Below, piece after piece: positions 38,567-46,407 of a DNA stretch of 64,000 nt. The position numbers and the translations under genes are program-made. Each line of letters starts with the position of its first letter. Position 1 is the first letter of the stretch. Where the stretch lies: positions 28,218 through 92,217 of the forward strand of contig CAZAQB010000001.1 of the NCBI GenBank assembly GCA_964487155.1, in the 5' to 3' direction. The notes under the pieces are model-generated. The model was not told where the DNA came from. It ran no database searches and saw only the letters and a program-made list of their open reading frames with translations. The DNA is from CAZAQB01 sp964487155. Its GTDB lineage: Bacteria > Pseudomonadota > Gammaproteobacteria > Nitrococcales > Nitrococcaceae.

Positions 38567-39186
38567 ACGACGTCCCCCTCCCCAGCCGCCAGAACGTGAC
38601 CGGTGCCGTGCTGGCCGGCGGCCGGGGCACCCGCATGGACGGCCTGGACAAGGGCCTGGTGCCGCTGGCCGGACGCCCGATGGTTGAGTATGTGCTGGAG
38701 GCCCTGCGGCCCCAGACGGCGGCCCTGCTGATCAATGCCAACCGGAGCCTGGACGACTACCGCCGCTTCGGCGTGCCGGTGGTAAGCGACCGGCTGGCGG
38801 ACTATCCCGGTCCCCTGGCAGGGGTGGCCGCCACCCTGGCCGCGGCCACCACGCCCTGGGTAGTCACCGCACCCTGCGATGGGCCGCTGGTGCCGGAGGA
38901 TCTGGTCGCGCGCCTGGCCGCGGCGGCGGACAGCGAGGCCGCCGAGGTGGCGGTGGCACATGATGGCGAACGCCTGCAACCGGTCTATGCCCTGCTGCGC
39001 CGGGATCTGGCCGAGGATCTGGAAACCTTCCTGGCCGGCGGCGGGCGGCGGGTCAACCAGTGGCTGGCCGGACACTCCACGGCGGTGGTGGACTTCTCCG
39101 ACCAGCCATCGGCGTTCCTGAACGTCAACCGGCCACAGGACGCCGAGGCGGTGCTGCAGCATCTCGGCGGGCACGGGGGAGGATAA
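38563..39186 (+). CDS. mobA: Molybdenum cofactor guanylyltransferase MobA
   Basis: 207 residues. AVLAGGRGTRMDGLDKGLVPLAGRP (about 15-39, nucleotidyltransferase loop with Lys30), DYPGPLAGV and APCDGPLVP are diagnostic. MobA adds GMP to molybdopterin to give the bis-MGD cofactor required by formate dehydrogenases. The ATG overlaps the moeB stop by four bases and the TAA is followed directly by moeA. Confidence 0.94.
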   Translation: MNDVPLPSRQNVTGAVLAGGRGTRMDGLDKGLVPLAGRPMVEYVLEALRPQTAALLINANRSLDDYRRFGVPVVSDRLADYPGPLAGVAATLAAATTPWVVTAPCDGPLVPEDLVARLAAAADSEAAEVAVAHDGERLQPVYALLRRDLAEDLETFLAGGGRRVNQWLAGHSTAVVDFSDQPSAFLNVNRPQDAEAVLQHLGGHGGG

Positions 39187-40446
39187 ATGAACAACACCCT
39201 GCAGGAAGGCTGCGGCCATGACGCCCCCGCCCTCGAGATCGACCAGGCCCTGTCGCGCATGCGCGACGAACTGCAGCCAATAGCGGGCCGCCAGCATGTC
39301 CCCGTTCGCCAGGCGCTGGGCCGGGTGCTGGCCGGCTCGCTGGTCTCACCCCTGGACGTGCCCTCGGCGGACAACTCCGCCATGGACGGCTATGCCCTGA
39401 GAGCCGCCGACCTGCGCGAGGGCGGCCGCCTGCGGGTGGTGGGGGACGCCTACGCCGGGCACCCCTACCTGGGCACCCTCGGCCCTGGCCAGTGCGTGCG
39501 CATCATGACCGGTGCCGTGGTCCCCGAGGGGGCGGACACAGTGGCCATGCAGGAGCACGTAACCCGGGACGGCGAATCGGTGCGGGTGGAGCGCGAGCTC
39601 CGGCGCGGCGAGCATGTGCGCCTGCGCGGCGAGGATATCTCCAGGGGCAGCCAGCTGATGGGCCCGGGGCACCGGGTCACGGCGGCGGATCTTGGAGTGC
39701 TGGCTTCCCTGGGATTCGCCGAGGTGGCGGTGCGCCGGCGCCTGCGAGTGGCGTTCTTCTCCACCGGCGATGAACTGCGCTCCCTGGGCCAGCCGCTGGG
39801 GCCGGGGGAGATCTACGACAGCAACCGCTACAGCCTGCATGGCCTGCTGACCCGGTTCGGCGCCGACCTGCTGGATCTGGGCGTCATACCGGATCGGATG
39901 GATGCGCTGGAGGCCGCCCTGGACCAGGCCGCCGCGGACGCCGACGTGGTGATCACGTCCGGCGGCGTCTCGGTGGGGGATGCAGACCACGTGCGCGAGG
40001 CTCTGCAGCGCCGGGGCCGGATGGCCTTCTGGTCGGTGAACATCAAGCCCGGCCGCCCCCTGGCCTTCGGACGACTGGGCCGGGCCGCGTTCTTCGGGCT
40101 GCCCGGCAACCCGGTGTCGGTGGTGGTCACCTTCTGCCAGCTGGTGCAGCCGGCCCTGCGTCACCTGGAAGGTGCGGCTACCTGCCCGCGGCTGCGATTC
40201 CCGGCCGTGGCGGCCAGCGCCTTCCGCAAGAAGGCCGGCCGCGCCGAGTTCCCCCGGGGCATTCTGGAACCCGGCGGCGACGGCGCCTGGCGGGTCCGCT
40301 CCGCCGGCGCCCAGGGTGCCGGCGTGCTGCGTTCCCTGAGCGAAGGGGACTGCTTCGTGGTGCTGGACCCGGACCGGGGCCCCGTCGGGGAGGGCGAACC
40401 AGTGCTGGTGGAGCCCTTCCGGGGCAACGAGTGGGCCACCCTCTGA
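39187..40446 (+). CDS. moeA: Molybdopterin molybdenumtransferase MoeA
   Basis: 419 residues. Family motifs: DVPSADNSAMDGYALRA, MTGAVVPEGADTV, STGDELRSLGQPL, TSGGVSVGDADHV and GLPGNPVSV. MoeA inserts molybdate into adenylylated molybdopterin; some organisms use a second MoeA for tungstate, so specificity is open. GGAGG sits six bases before the ATG, within the mobA end. It is the last gene before a 613-base non-coding, repeat-rich region. Confidence 0.94.
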   Translation: MNNTLQEGCGHDAPALEIDQALSRMRDELQPIAGRQHVPVRQALGRVLAGSLVSPLDVPSADNSAMDGYALRAADLREGGRLRVVGDAYAGHPYLGTLGPGQCVRIMTGAVVPEGADTVAMQEHVTRDGESVRVERELRRGEHVRLRGEDISRGSQLMGPGHRVTAADLGVLASLGFAEVAVRRRLRVAFFSTGDELRSLGQPLGPGEIYDSNRYSLHGLLTRFGADLLDLGVIPDRMDALEAALDQAAADADVVITSGGVSVGDADHVREALQRRGRMAFWSVNIKPGRPLAFGRLGRAAFFGLPGNPVSVVVTFCQLVQPALRHLEGAATCPRLRFPAVAASAFRKKAGRAEFPRGILEPGGDGAWRVRSAGAQGAGVLRSLSEGDCFVVLDPDRGPVGEGEPVLVEPFRGNEWATL

Positions 40447-40498
40447 GAGGTTGTTTACAGAACACTTTCCCGGTTTGTAGCTGGCCCACCTGGACGAA

Positions 40499-40547
40499 CA
40501 ATCGCGGCGAGGGCGCCGCTCCCACGCGGGCTGCGGCACTGTGGGAG
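40499..40547. repeat. REP-like element, GCGGCGAGGGCGCCGCTCCC type
   Basis: CAATCGCGGCGAGGGCGCCG (40499 on) continues to CTCCCAC, which pairs with GTGGGAG at 40541-40547. Similar GTGGGAGCGGCGCCCTCGCC units are familiar extragenic repeats in pseudomonads and related gammaproteobacteria. It lies 52 bases beyond moeA. Confidence 0.5.
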
Positions 40548-40633
40548 GCCCGTCCTCGGGGCTGAGCTTGTCCCACTACCTCGCTGGAGAAACCGGCCGC
40601 CAGCGCTTTGTCCGGGGGGTGCGCGGCTGGTCG

Positions 40634-40713
40634 GTCGGCTGCTCATGGCAGCCGACATCTGCGACCACGGTGGCCAAGGCCCGGCCGCTTGTCGGTTGCC
40701 AGGAGCAACCGAC
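40634..40713. repeat. Two tandem related hairpins
   Basis: GTCGGCTGC-TCATG-GCAGCCGAC (40634-40656) and GTCGGTTGC-CAGGA-GCAACCGAC (40691-40713) each have a 9-bp stem and a five-base loop. The compensating C/T and G/A changes keep pairing in both, which indicates selection on structure or a shared mobile-repeat origin. Confidence 0.6.
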
Positions 40714-40823
40714 CTACGCGCCTCGCCGTGACGCCAGCCGACTTGTGTGTAAAGGAACAGCCCTCGGGGCGATGGGGCGCCGAAAACCGCCTCCAGGCCT
40801 TCACCTGAAGGACGACGCCGTAG

Positions 40824-40980
40824 CCCCACGTTGCGAAGAAACGTGGGGGCCAGCGTCGCAAACGCCAGCGCACTCATCCCCAGCCTCCGCGGGCCCCAGG
40901 TAGGCACGCCCCCACCAAGCCCCTGACAGAGCCAGGCCGACGCGCCCGTCCCAGCGTCCGATGGCACGTTTCTTCGCAAC
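40824..40980. repeat. Hairpin plus distant inverted copy
   Basis: CCCCACGTT-gcgaaga-AACGTGGGG is a local hairpin at 40824-40848. Part of it (40830-40845, GTTGCGAAGAAACGTG) has an exact inverted copy at 40965-40980. The remainder of 40447-41059 has no credible ORF, so the stretch is best viewed as a cluster of extragenic repeats between moeA and the tungstate transport genes. Confidence 0.55.
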
Positions 40981-41059
40981 CTGCCCTACGGGGGGTGGTT
41001 GCAAACTCTACCCGGTCACCCCGCCCAGGATCGCGGTCAGCACGGCCCCCTGCGCCCCG

Positions 41060-41266
41060 TCACTCCAGGCGCAGCACCCCCTCGACCTCGTGGCGGAGCT
41101 CCAGGCCGGGCACCTCCAGCGTCACTTTCACCGGCAGCGACTCGCCGCCCGCCAGCCGGCCAGCCTCCAGGGCCTGCCGCACCGCCGTCTCGACTTCCCG
41201 CTGGGAGGTGACCCCCACCTGTTTCAGGAACTTCCGCACGCTCATGTTGAGGGCTTCTTCGTCCAT
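41060..41266 (-). CDS. DUF6494-like small protein
   Basis: 68 residues beginning MDEEALNMSVRKFLKQVGVT and ending HEVEGVLRLE; mostly helix then beta strands, no signal peptide. I recognise the family as DUF6494, a conserved protein without known function. GGAGA eight bases before the ATG supports this start over an upstream one. It diverges from the tungstate-type transporter, sharing the AT-rich region 41267-41466. Confidence 0.65.
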   Translation of the reverse strand: MDEEALNMSVRKFLKQVGVTSQREVETAVRQALEAGRLAGGESLPVKVTLEVPGLELRHEVEGVLRLE

Positions 41267-41387
41267 CAGCTGTTCTCCGATCCGGCACGCCACTGCCCGC
41301 AGTGTAGCGTGGCCGGCGCCCGCGGGTGGCGGCCACGCCTGTCTCTGGCCCGGATGCACGTTAGCCTGTTTTTTTTATGCTTCTATA

Positions 41388-41449
41388 TGCGTTTATTACA
41401 TTTATTGACCCTGATACGACCTCAGTACATTCTTACAGGAATAAACGCA
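41388..41449. promoter_or_regulatory. Candidate operator/promoter region before the tungstate-type ABC genes
   Basis: TGCGTTTATT (41388-41397) is repeated in exact inverted orientation as AATAAACGCA (41440-41449), ending 17 bases before the permease ATG. The enclosing DNA is AT-rich and holds TTGACC (41405). This is a candidate binding site for the HTH regulator coded just downstream of the transporter. Confidence 0.4.
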
Positions 41450-41466
41450 GGCGTACCCACCGGCGA

Positions 41467-42171
41467 ATGAACGAATTCGGACAGGCCCTGGCCGAGGCGC
41501 TGGATCTGCTGCTGGCGGCGGACGCGGACCTCGTGGAGATCGTCGCCCTGTCGCTGCAGGTCAGCCTGGGGGCGGTCGGCATTGCGAGCCTGATCGGCAT
41601 CCCCCTGGGCGCCGCGGTGGCGCTGGCCCGGTTTCCGCTCAGGGGGCTGGTGCTGGCCCTGCTGAACGCGCTCATGGGCCTGCCACCGGTAGTCGTGGGC
41701 TTGGTGATCTACCTGCTGCTGTCCCGCTCCGGACCGCTCGGCGAAATGGGCCTGCTGTTCACGCCGAGCGCCATGGTCATCGCCCAGACGGTGCTGGTCA
41801 CGCCCATCGTGGCAGCACTCACCCGCCAGGCGGTGGAAGACCTGAACGAGGAGTACGACGAGCCACTGCGCTCCCTGGGGGCCGGCCCCCTGCGCCGCGT
41901 CACCGCGCTCGCCTGGGACGCCCGCTTCAGCCTCACCACGGCGGTGCTGGCCGGTTTCGGGCGGGCCATCGCGGAGGTGGGGGCGGTGATCATCGTCGGC
42001 GGCAACATCAACCACCTCACGCGGGTCATGACCACGACCATCGCCCTGGAAACCAGCAAGGGAGAACTCTCCACGGCGCTGGCCCTAGGCGTGATCCTGG
42101 TGATCATCGCGCTTTCGGTGAACATGGCTGTCATGGGACTGCGCAATGCAGCAGAGCGCCACCACGGCTAA
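41467..42171 (+). CDS. tupB: Tungstate/molybdate-type ABC transporter permease (TupB-like)
   Basis: 234 residues with about five membrane segments. The EAA-like loop reads EEYDEPLRSLGAGPLRRV and is followed by FGRAIAEVGAVIIVGGNINHLTRVMTTTI, which is typical of TupB/WtpB-type oxyanion permeases. It would import tungstate, perhaps molybdate, for the pterin cofactor. The last 26 bases overlap tupC. No tupA binding-protein gene is in the window. Confidence 0.85.
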   Translation: MNEFGQALAEALDLLLAADADLVEIVALSLQVSLGAVGIASLIGIPLGAAVALARFPLRGLVLALLNALMGLPPVVVGLVIYLLLSRSGPLGEMGLLFTPSAMVIAQTVLVTPIVAALTRQAVEDLNEEYDEPLRSLGAGPLRRVTALAWDARFSLTTAVLAGFGRAIAEVGAVIIVGGNINHLTRVMTTTIALETSKGELSTALALGVILVIIALSVNMAVMGLRNAAERHHG

Positions 42172-42922
42172 ATCCCGGGATCTACGCCCAGGCGCCGGCG
42201 CCGACACGCGGGCACCGCCCCGGCTGCGCCTGCAGAACCTGGGCTTGCGCGCCGGCGACCACGACCTGCTGCAGAACATCAGCGCCGATCTCGCGGCCCG
42301 GGGCATCAGCGTGGTGCTGGGGCCCAACGGCGCCGGCAAGACGCTGCTGCTGCGCCTGTGTCACGGCCTGCTGCGCCCCACGGCGGGCCGGGTGCGCTGG
42401 GGGGCGCTGTCGCCGTCCCAGGCGGGAGGACGCATCGCCATGGTGTTCCAGCATCCGCTGCTGATGCGCCGCAGCGTGCTGGCCAACGTCAGCTTCGCCC
42501 TGGCGGCACGGGGTGTACCCTGGCGGGAGCGCCGGCCACGGGCCATGGCGGCGCTGATTGAGACCGGCCTGGAGTCCATGGCCAGGCGCCCCGCCCGGCG
42601 CCTGTCCGGCGGCGAGCGCCAGCGCCTGGGCATCGCCCGGGTGCTCGCCATGGGCAGCGACATCGTGCTGCTCGACGAGCCCAGCGCCAATCTCGACCCC
42701 GAGGCCACCCACCGGGTGGAGCAGCTCGTGGCTCGGCTCCGGGAGCGGGGCGGCAAGGTGATCATGACCACCCATGACCTGGGCCAGGCCCGCCGGCTGG
42801 CCGACGAAGTGCTGTTCCTGCACCAGGGCCGGTTGCTGGAGCAGGCGGCCGCCGCGGACTTCTTCGCCGGCGCCCGTACCCCGCAGGCCCGCGCCTTCCT
42901 CGCGGGTGAGTTGCTGACCTGA
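42146..42922 (+). CDS. tupC: Tungstate/molybdate-type ABC transporter ATPase (TupC-like)
   Basis: 258 residues. Walker A GPNGAGKT, the Q-loop VFQHPLLMRRSV, the ABC signature LSGGERQRL, Walker B DIVLLDEPSANLD and the H-loop TTHDLGQARRLAD are all intact. About 28 N-terminal residues precede the ATPase fold and may not be translated if a later start is used. It overlaps tupB by 26 bases and converges on the regulator gene 17 bases away. Confidence 0.87.
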   Translation: MQQSATTAKSRDLRPGAGADTRAPPRLRLQNLGLRAGDHDLLQNISADLAARGISVVLGPNGAGKTLLLRLCHGLLRPTAGRVRWGALSPSQAGGRIAMVFQHPLLMRRSVLANVSFALAARGVPWRERRPRAMAALIETGLESMARRPARRLSGGERQRLGIARVLAMGSDIVLLDEPSANLDPEATHRVEQLVARLRERGGKVIMTTHDLGQARRLADEVLFLHQGRLLEQAAAADFFAGARTPQARAFLAGELLT

Positions 42923-42938
42923 CCCCGGGGCGGTCGGC

Positions 42939-43817
42939 TCAGGCGTTGTAGACGACCCGCCCCAGCTCCGATACGTCGTAGCCCCCGAGTTCCTCGGCAT
43001 GGTCGCGAAAGCGCCGACCGGCGGCGAAGGCCAGCAGCGCCTGCAGGGCCGGCTCGAAGTAGTCCCGCCGGGCCATGGCCAGGGCAAAGCGCTCCTGGTG
43101 CAGCGGCACGAAATCGAGCCGGAAGCGCTGCGCCACCGCGCGGATACCCAGCCCCACGTCGGCATCGCCATTCAGCAGGGCGCTCGCCACGTCGGTTTCC
43201 GTGCGGGCCGGGTGCTCCAGGACATTCAGGGCTCCCAGGTCCAGCTCCGCCTGACCCAGCAGGTGGTCCAGCAGCATCCGGCCGCCGGACTCCGGCTGGC
43301 GTAGCGCGAAACGCGCCTGTTGCCGGGCGGCATCGGCAAGGCTATTGAGTCCCAGGGGATTGCCCGGGGCGACGATCAGGCCCTGTTCGCGCCGGCACCA
43401 CTCCACGGCCACCACCGGCAGGCCCGGCAGCATGCGCTCCAGGATCGGCGCGTTGTAGACGCCGCTGGCCACATCCAGTATGTGCAGGGCGCAGGCCCGG
43501 GCGTCCCCCGCCGCCAGGCGCCGGACCCCCTGCAGGCTGCCCTCCCAGAGGGCTGCCAGCCCGCTGGCCGCCTCCACCAGGGCCCATTCCAGCAGGGGGT
43601 CATGGCTGCCCGCCAGCACCGGCGGCGGCGTCACCGGCGTGTGGCCTGGCACCCGCGCGGTCTCCAGCACCCAGAGATCGATCAGGGACTTGGGGAACAG
43701 CCACTTGCCCGTAACCCGGGTGCAGGGGATGCGGCCGCTGCTGACCAGCTCGTAGACCTTGCGCTCCTTGACGCGCAGGTAGTCCGCCACCTCGCGAGTA
43801 TTCATCAGTTCCCGCAA
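42939..43817 (-). CDS. Excisionase-type HTH plus periplasmic-binding-like regulator (oxyanion sensor)
   Basis: 292 residues. Residues 5-50 (MNTREVADYLRVKERKVYEL and following GKWLFPKSLIDLWV) form a MerR/excisionase-type winged HTH. The rest resembles PF12727, a periplasmic-binding-like ligand domain (GLIVAPGNPLGL, RQPESGGRMLLDHLL, ADVGLGIRAVAQRFRLDFVPL) without signal peptide. Such one-component regulators next to tup/mod genes sense molybdate or tungstate. Start TTG at 43817 has AGGAG nine bases upstream; ATG at 43805 is an alternative. Confidence 0.78.
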   Translation of the reverse strand: MRELMNTREVADYLRVKERKVYELVSSGRIPCTRVTGKWLFPKSLIDLWVLETARVPGHTPVTPPPVLAGSHDPLLEWALVEAASGLAALWEGSLQGVRRLAAGDARACALHILDVASGVYNAPILERMLPGLPVVAVEWCRREQGLIVAPGNPLGLNSLADAARQQARFALRQPESGGRMLLDHLLGQAELDLGALNVLEHPARTETDVASALLNGDADVGLGIRAVAQRFRLDFVPLHQERFALAMARRDYFEPALQALLAFAAGRRFRDHAEELGGYDVSELGRVVYNA

Positions 43818-43938
43818 TCAGCTCATCTCCTGCGTCGCGGCGTAACGTCAGGCCCCGTCCCCCTGGCCCACCAGGCCACCCGAGGGGTATGTTCCCGCCA
43901 TCACCGCCGCCGGCGGCGAAGCGCAAAACGGAGGGCCC

Positions 43939-46407
43939 ATGGCAGCGTCCAGTGTAACGGTCCGCGAGCAGGTGCGTGCCGCGCAGGTCCTGCCCTGCGC
44001 GGGGGGCGCCGCGCTGGCGCGGGAGGCATTACGCCGCGAGCTGGCGGCCAGGCTGGCCCGCCCGGGGGCCCGGCTGGCCCTCAGCGGCCGTCCCGGCAGT
44101 GGCCGCACCTGGCTCGCACGCCGCCTGGCCCTGGATCCGGTCCTTCGGGGAGTTCCCCTGGTGGCCGCCTCCGCCGCAGAGGATCCATTAGCCGCCGAGC
44201 CGGAGGTGTTCCTGCACCGGCTGCTGCGCCGACTCGGCCGCAAGTTCGCCTTCCCGGAGCCAGCCCCGGAAACCCTGGCGGACCAGATCGAGGTCCTGCC
44301 GCTGTGGCTGGCCCGGGCCGCCGCCCGAGGGGTCGTCGTGGTGCTGGACGATATCGACTGCCTGGAGCAGGACCTCTCCGGCGAACTGGCCTGGCTGCCC
44401 GGCTACGTGCCGCCCGGGGGACGCCTGCTGGTGACGCTGGAGCCAGGGCCGGCCGCGGCCGGGCTGGCTGCCGCCGGCTGGGACGTGGCCGCGCTGCCCG
44501 AGCTCAGCACCGAGGAAGCAGCCCGCATGGCGGGAGTCGCGCCGGAGGCGGCATCCGCCTGGCCCGACGGCGCGCGCATCCCTGGCATCGCCCGGGCGGT
44601 GGCCCGCGGCGCGGCGCCCGCCGCGCGGGCGCCTGAGGCGGCTCGCGACTGGCTGGAACAGGTCGCGGGACGCGCCCCCGAGGCCCGCCAGTGGCTGGCT
44701 CGGCTCGCCGCTGCAGCGCTCGGCCTGCCCCGGGTGGAGACCCCTCACCCGCCGCCTGAGATCGCGGGACTGGTGCGCCGCCGTGCCGGCCGCTGGCTGC
44801 CGGCGGACCCGGTGCTGGCCGCTGCCCTGGCGAGCCGCCGGGCGCCCGAAGCCCCGGTTGCGGAACAGCCCGGCGAGCCCATCGCCGCAGCCTGGCTCGC
44901 CTGGCAGCGCGGCGCAGTCCCGCAGGCGGCCGCGGTTATCGCGGACCCGCAGCTGCTGGCCGCCGCCGACGGGGAATCCCGGGTGCTGCTGGGCTGCATG
45001 GCACGGGACCCGCGCCTTGCCGAGGCCCTGGGGTCGGACCGCCCGCCGGACCCTGACCCCGTCCCAGGGCTTGCGGCAGCGCGGCAGGTGGCACTGCTCC
45101 AGGGGCTGGCCCGCCTGCGCTCCGCACTGGTGGGTGCCGAGGGCGTCGAGGCGCTGCTGCGGCGCAGCCTGGCCCTCGCCCGCCGCCAGTTGGGCACTGA
45201 CTCTGTGGCCACCGCCCAGGCGGCCCATCGGCTGGGCGCCTGGCTGCGGGAGCGGGGCCTCGACAGCGAGGCGGAGATCCTGCTGCGCCAGGCGCTGGAG
45301 ATCCGGGAGCGCCGGCTGGGTGCAGGCCACCCGCACACCCTGGCCACCCTGCACCACCTGGCGGCGCTGCTGGAGGCACGCCCCGACCTGGACGCGGCCG
45401 AGGCCTGCTATCGGGATGCCCTGAACCGGGCCGAAGCGGCCTTCGGCACCGCCGATGCACGGCTGCTGCCCTATCTGGCCAACCTGGCGGCGGCGCGGCG
45501 CGCGGCCGGCCGCCTGGAGGCCGCCGAAGCCCTGCACCGGCAGGCCGCGGAACTGGCGGCCCGCCAGCTTGGGGAAGCGCACCCGGCCACCGCATCCGCC
45601 TACGACAACCTGGCCGCCAGCCGCTACGCCGGCGGTGACTACCCCCAGGCCGTCGCCTGGTACCGCCGCGCCCTGGCCGTGGCGGAAACCGCCTTCGGTG
45701 TCGACAGCGCCGCCGCGGCCGCCTGCCTGCACAACCTGGGCGCGGCCCTGGAGGCGGCGGAGTCCATGCGCGAGGCGGAGACCTGTTATCGCCGTGCCCT
45801 CGACATCCGCCGCCGGCTGCACGGCCCGGACCACTCCGACACCGCCTCGTCCCAGCACAACCTGGCTGGCGTGCTGGAGGTCACCGGCCGCCGCGAGGAT
45901 GCCGAGCACCTCTACCGCCAGGCGCTGGCCAGCTGGGAGCGCATCGCCGGCGACTCGCACCCCGCCACGGCGACCACCCGCAACAACCTGGCCGACCTGC
46001 TGCGGGAATCGGGCCGGCTCGACGAGGCGGAGGCGCTCTACCAAGCCAACCTGGAGACCTGGAGGGGCCTGTACGGGGAGGACCACCCCCATACCCTGAT
46101 GACCGCCGTGGAGCTAGCCCGGACCCGCGCCGACCGGGGCGAGACAACGCAGGCGGAGCCCCTCCTGCGGGAGACCCTGCCGCGCCTCGCCCGGGTCACC
46201 GGAACCGACCACAGCCTGTACGCCGACGCCCTCTGCGCCCTGGCGCTGCTGCTGCGCCGCACCGGGCGCACGCCGGAGGGCGTGGACCTGCTGGAGCATG
46301 CCTACCGGGGCATGGTCGAGCGCGCCGCGGTACTGGGTCCGGCTGCCCGCAATCTACGCCGCCACCTGGACCTGCTGCAGGGTGACGGCGGCCAGGCGGT
46401 GCACTGA
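43939..46407 (+). CDS. STAND-like NTPase with kinesin-light-chain-type TPR array
   Basis: 822 residues. The N-terminal ~330 residues resemble a STAND/AAA NTPase: GRPGSGRT at 50-57 in the P-loop position with the invariant Lys replaced by Arg, Walker B VVVVLDDID at 132-140, and GGRLLVTLEPG at 160-170. Residues from about 385 to 800 are some nine 42-residue TPRs with the LG..HP.TA...NLA..L pattern. Effector domains of immune STAND proteins are absent. Adjacent genes are a Mo/W regulator and a ligase-like protein, the latter sharing its stop/start (TGATG), so a role in the cofactor or formate dehydrogenase pathway is inferred. Confidence 0.65.
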   Translation: MAASSVTVREQVRAAQVLPCAGGAALAREALRRELAARLARPGARLALSGRPGSGRTWLARRLALDPVLRGVPLVAASAAEDPLAAEPEVFLHRLLRRLGRKFAFPEPAPETLADQIEVLPLWLARAAARGVVVVLDDIDCLEQDLSGELAWLPGYVPPGGRLLVTLEPGPAAAGLAAAGWDVAALPELSTEEAARMAGVAPEAASAWPDGARIPGIARAVARGAAPAARAPEAARDWLEQVAGRAPEARQWLARLAAAALGLPRVETPHPPPEIAGLVRRRAGRWLPADPVLAAALASRRAPEAPVAEQPGEPIAAAWLAWQRGAVPQAAAVIADPQLLAAADGESRVLLGCMARDPRLAEALGSDRPPDPDPVPGLAAARQVALLQGLARLRSALVGAEGVEALLRRSLALARRQLGTDSVATAQAAHRLGAWLRERGLDSEAEILLRQALEIRERRLGAGHPHTLATLHHLAALLEARPDLDAAEACYRDALNRAEAAFGTADARLLPYLANLAAARRAAGRLEAAEALHRQAAELAARQLGEAHPATASAYDNLAASRYAGGDYPQAVAWYRRALAVAETAFGVDSAAAAACLHNLGAALEAAESMREAETCYRRALDIRRRLHGPDHSDTASSQHNLAGVLEVTGRREDAEHLYRQALASWERIAGDSHPATATTRNNLADLLRESGRLDEAEALYQANLETWRGLYGEDHPHTLMTAVELARTRADRGETTQAEPLLRETLPRLARVTGTDHSLYADALCALALLLRRTGRTPEGVDLLEHAYRGMVERAAVLGPAARNLRRHLDLLQGDGGQAVH

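Noticed and set aside
43939..46407. Antiphage STAND (Avs-like) defence protein
   Set aside because: No nuclease or other effector domain, altered P-loop, and the neighbours are cofactor genes and not defence genes.
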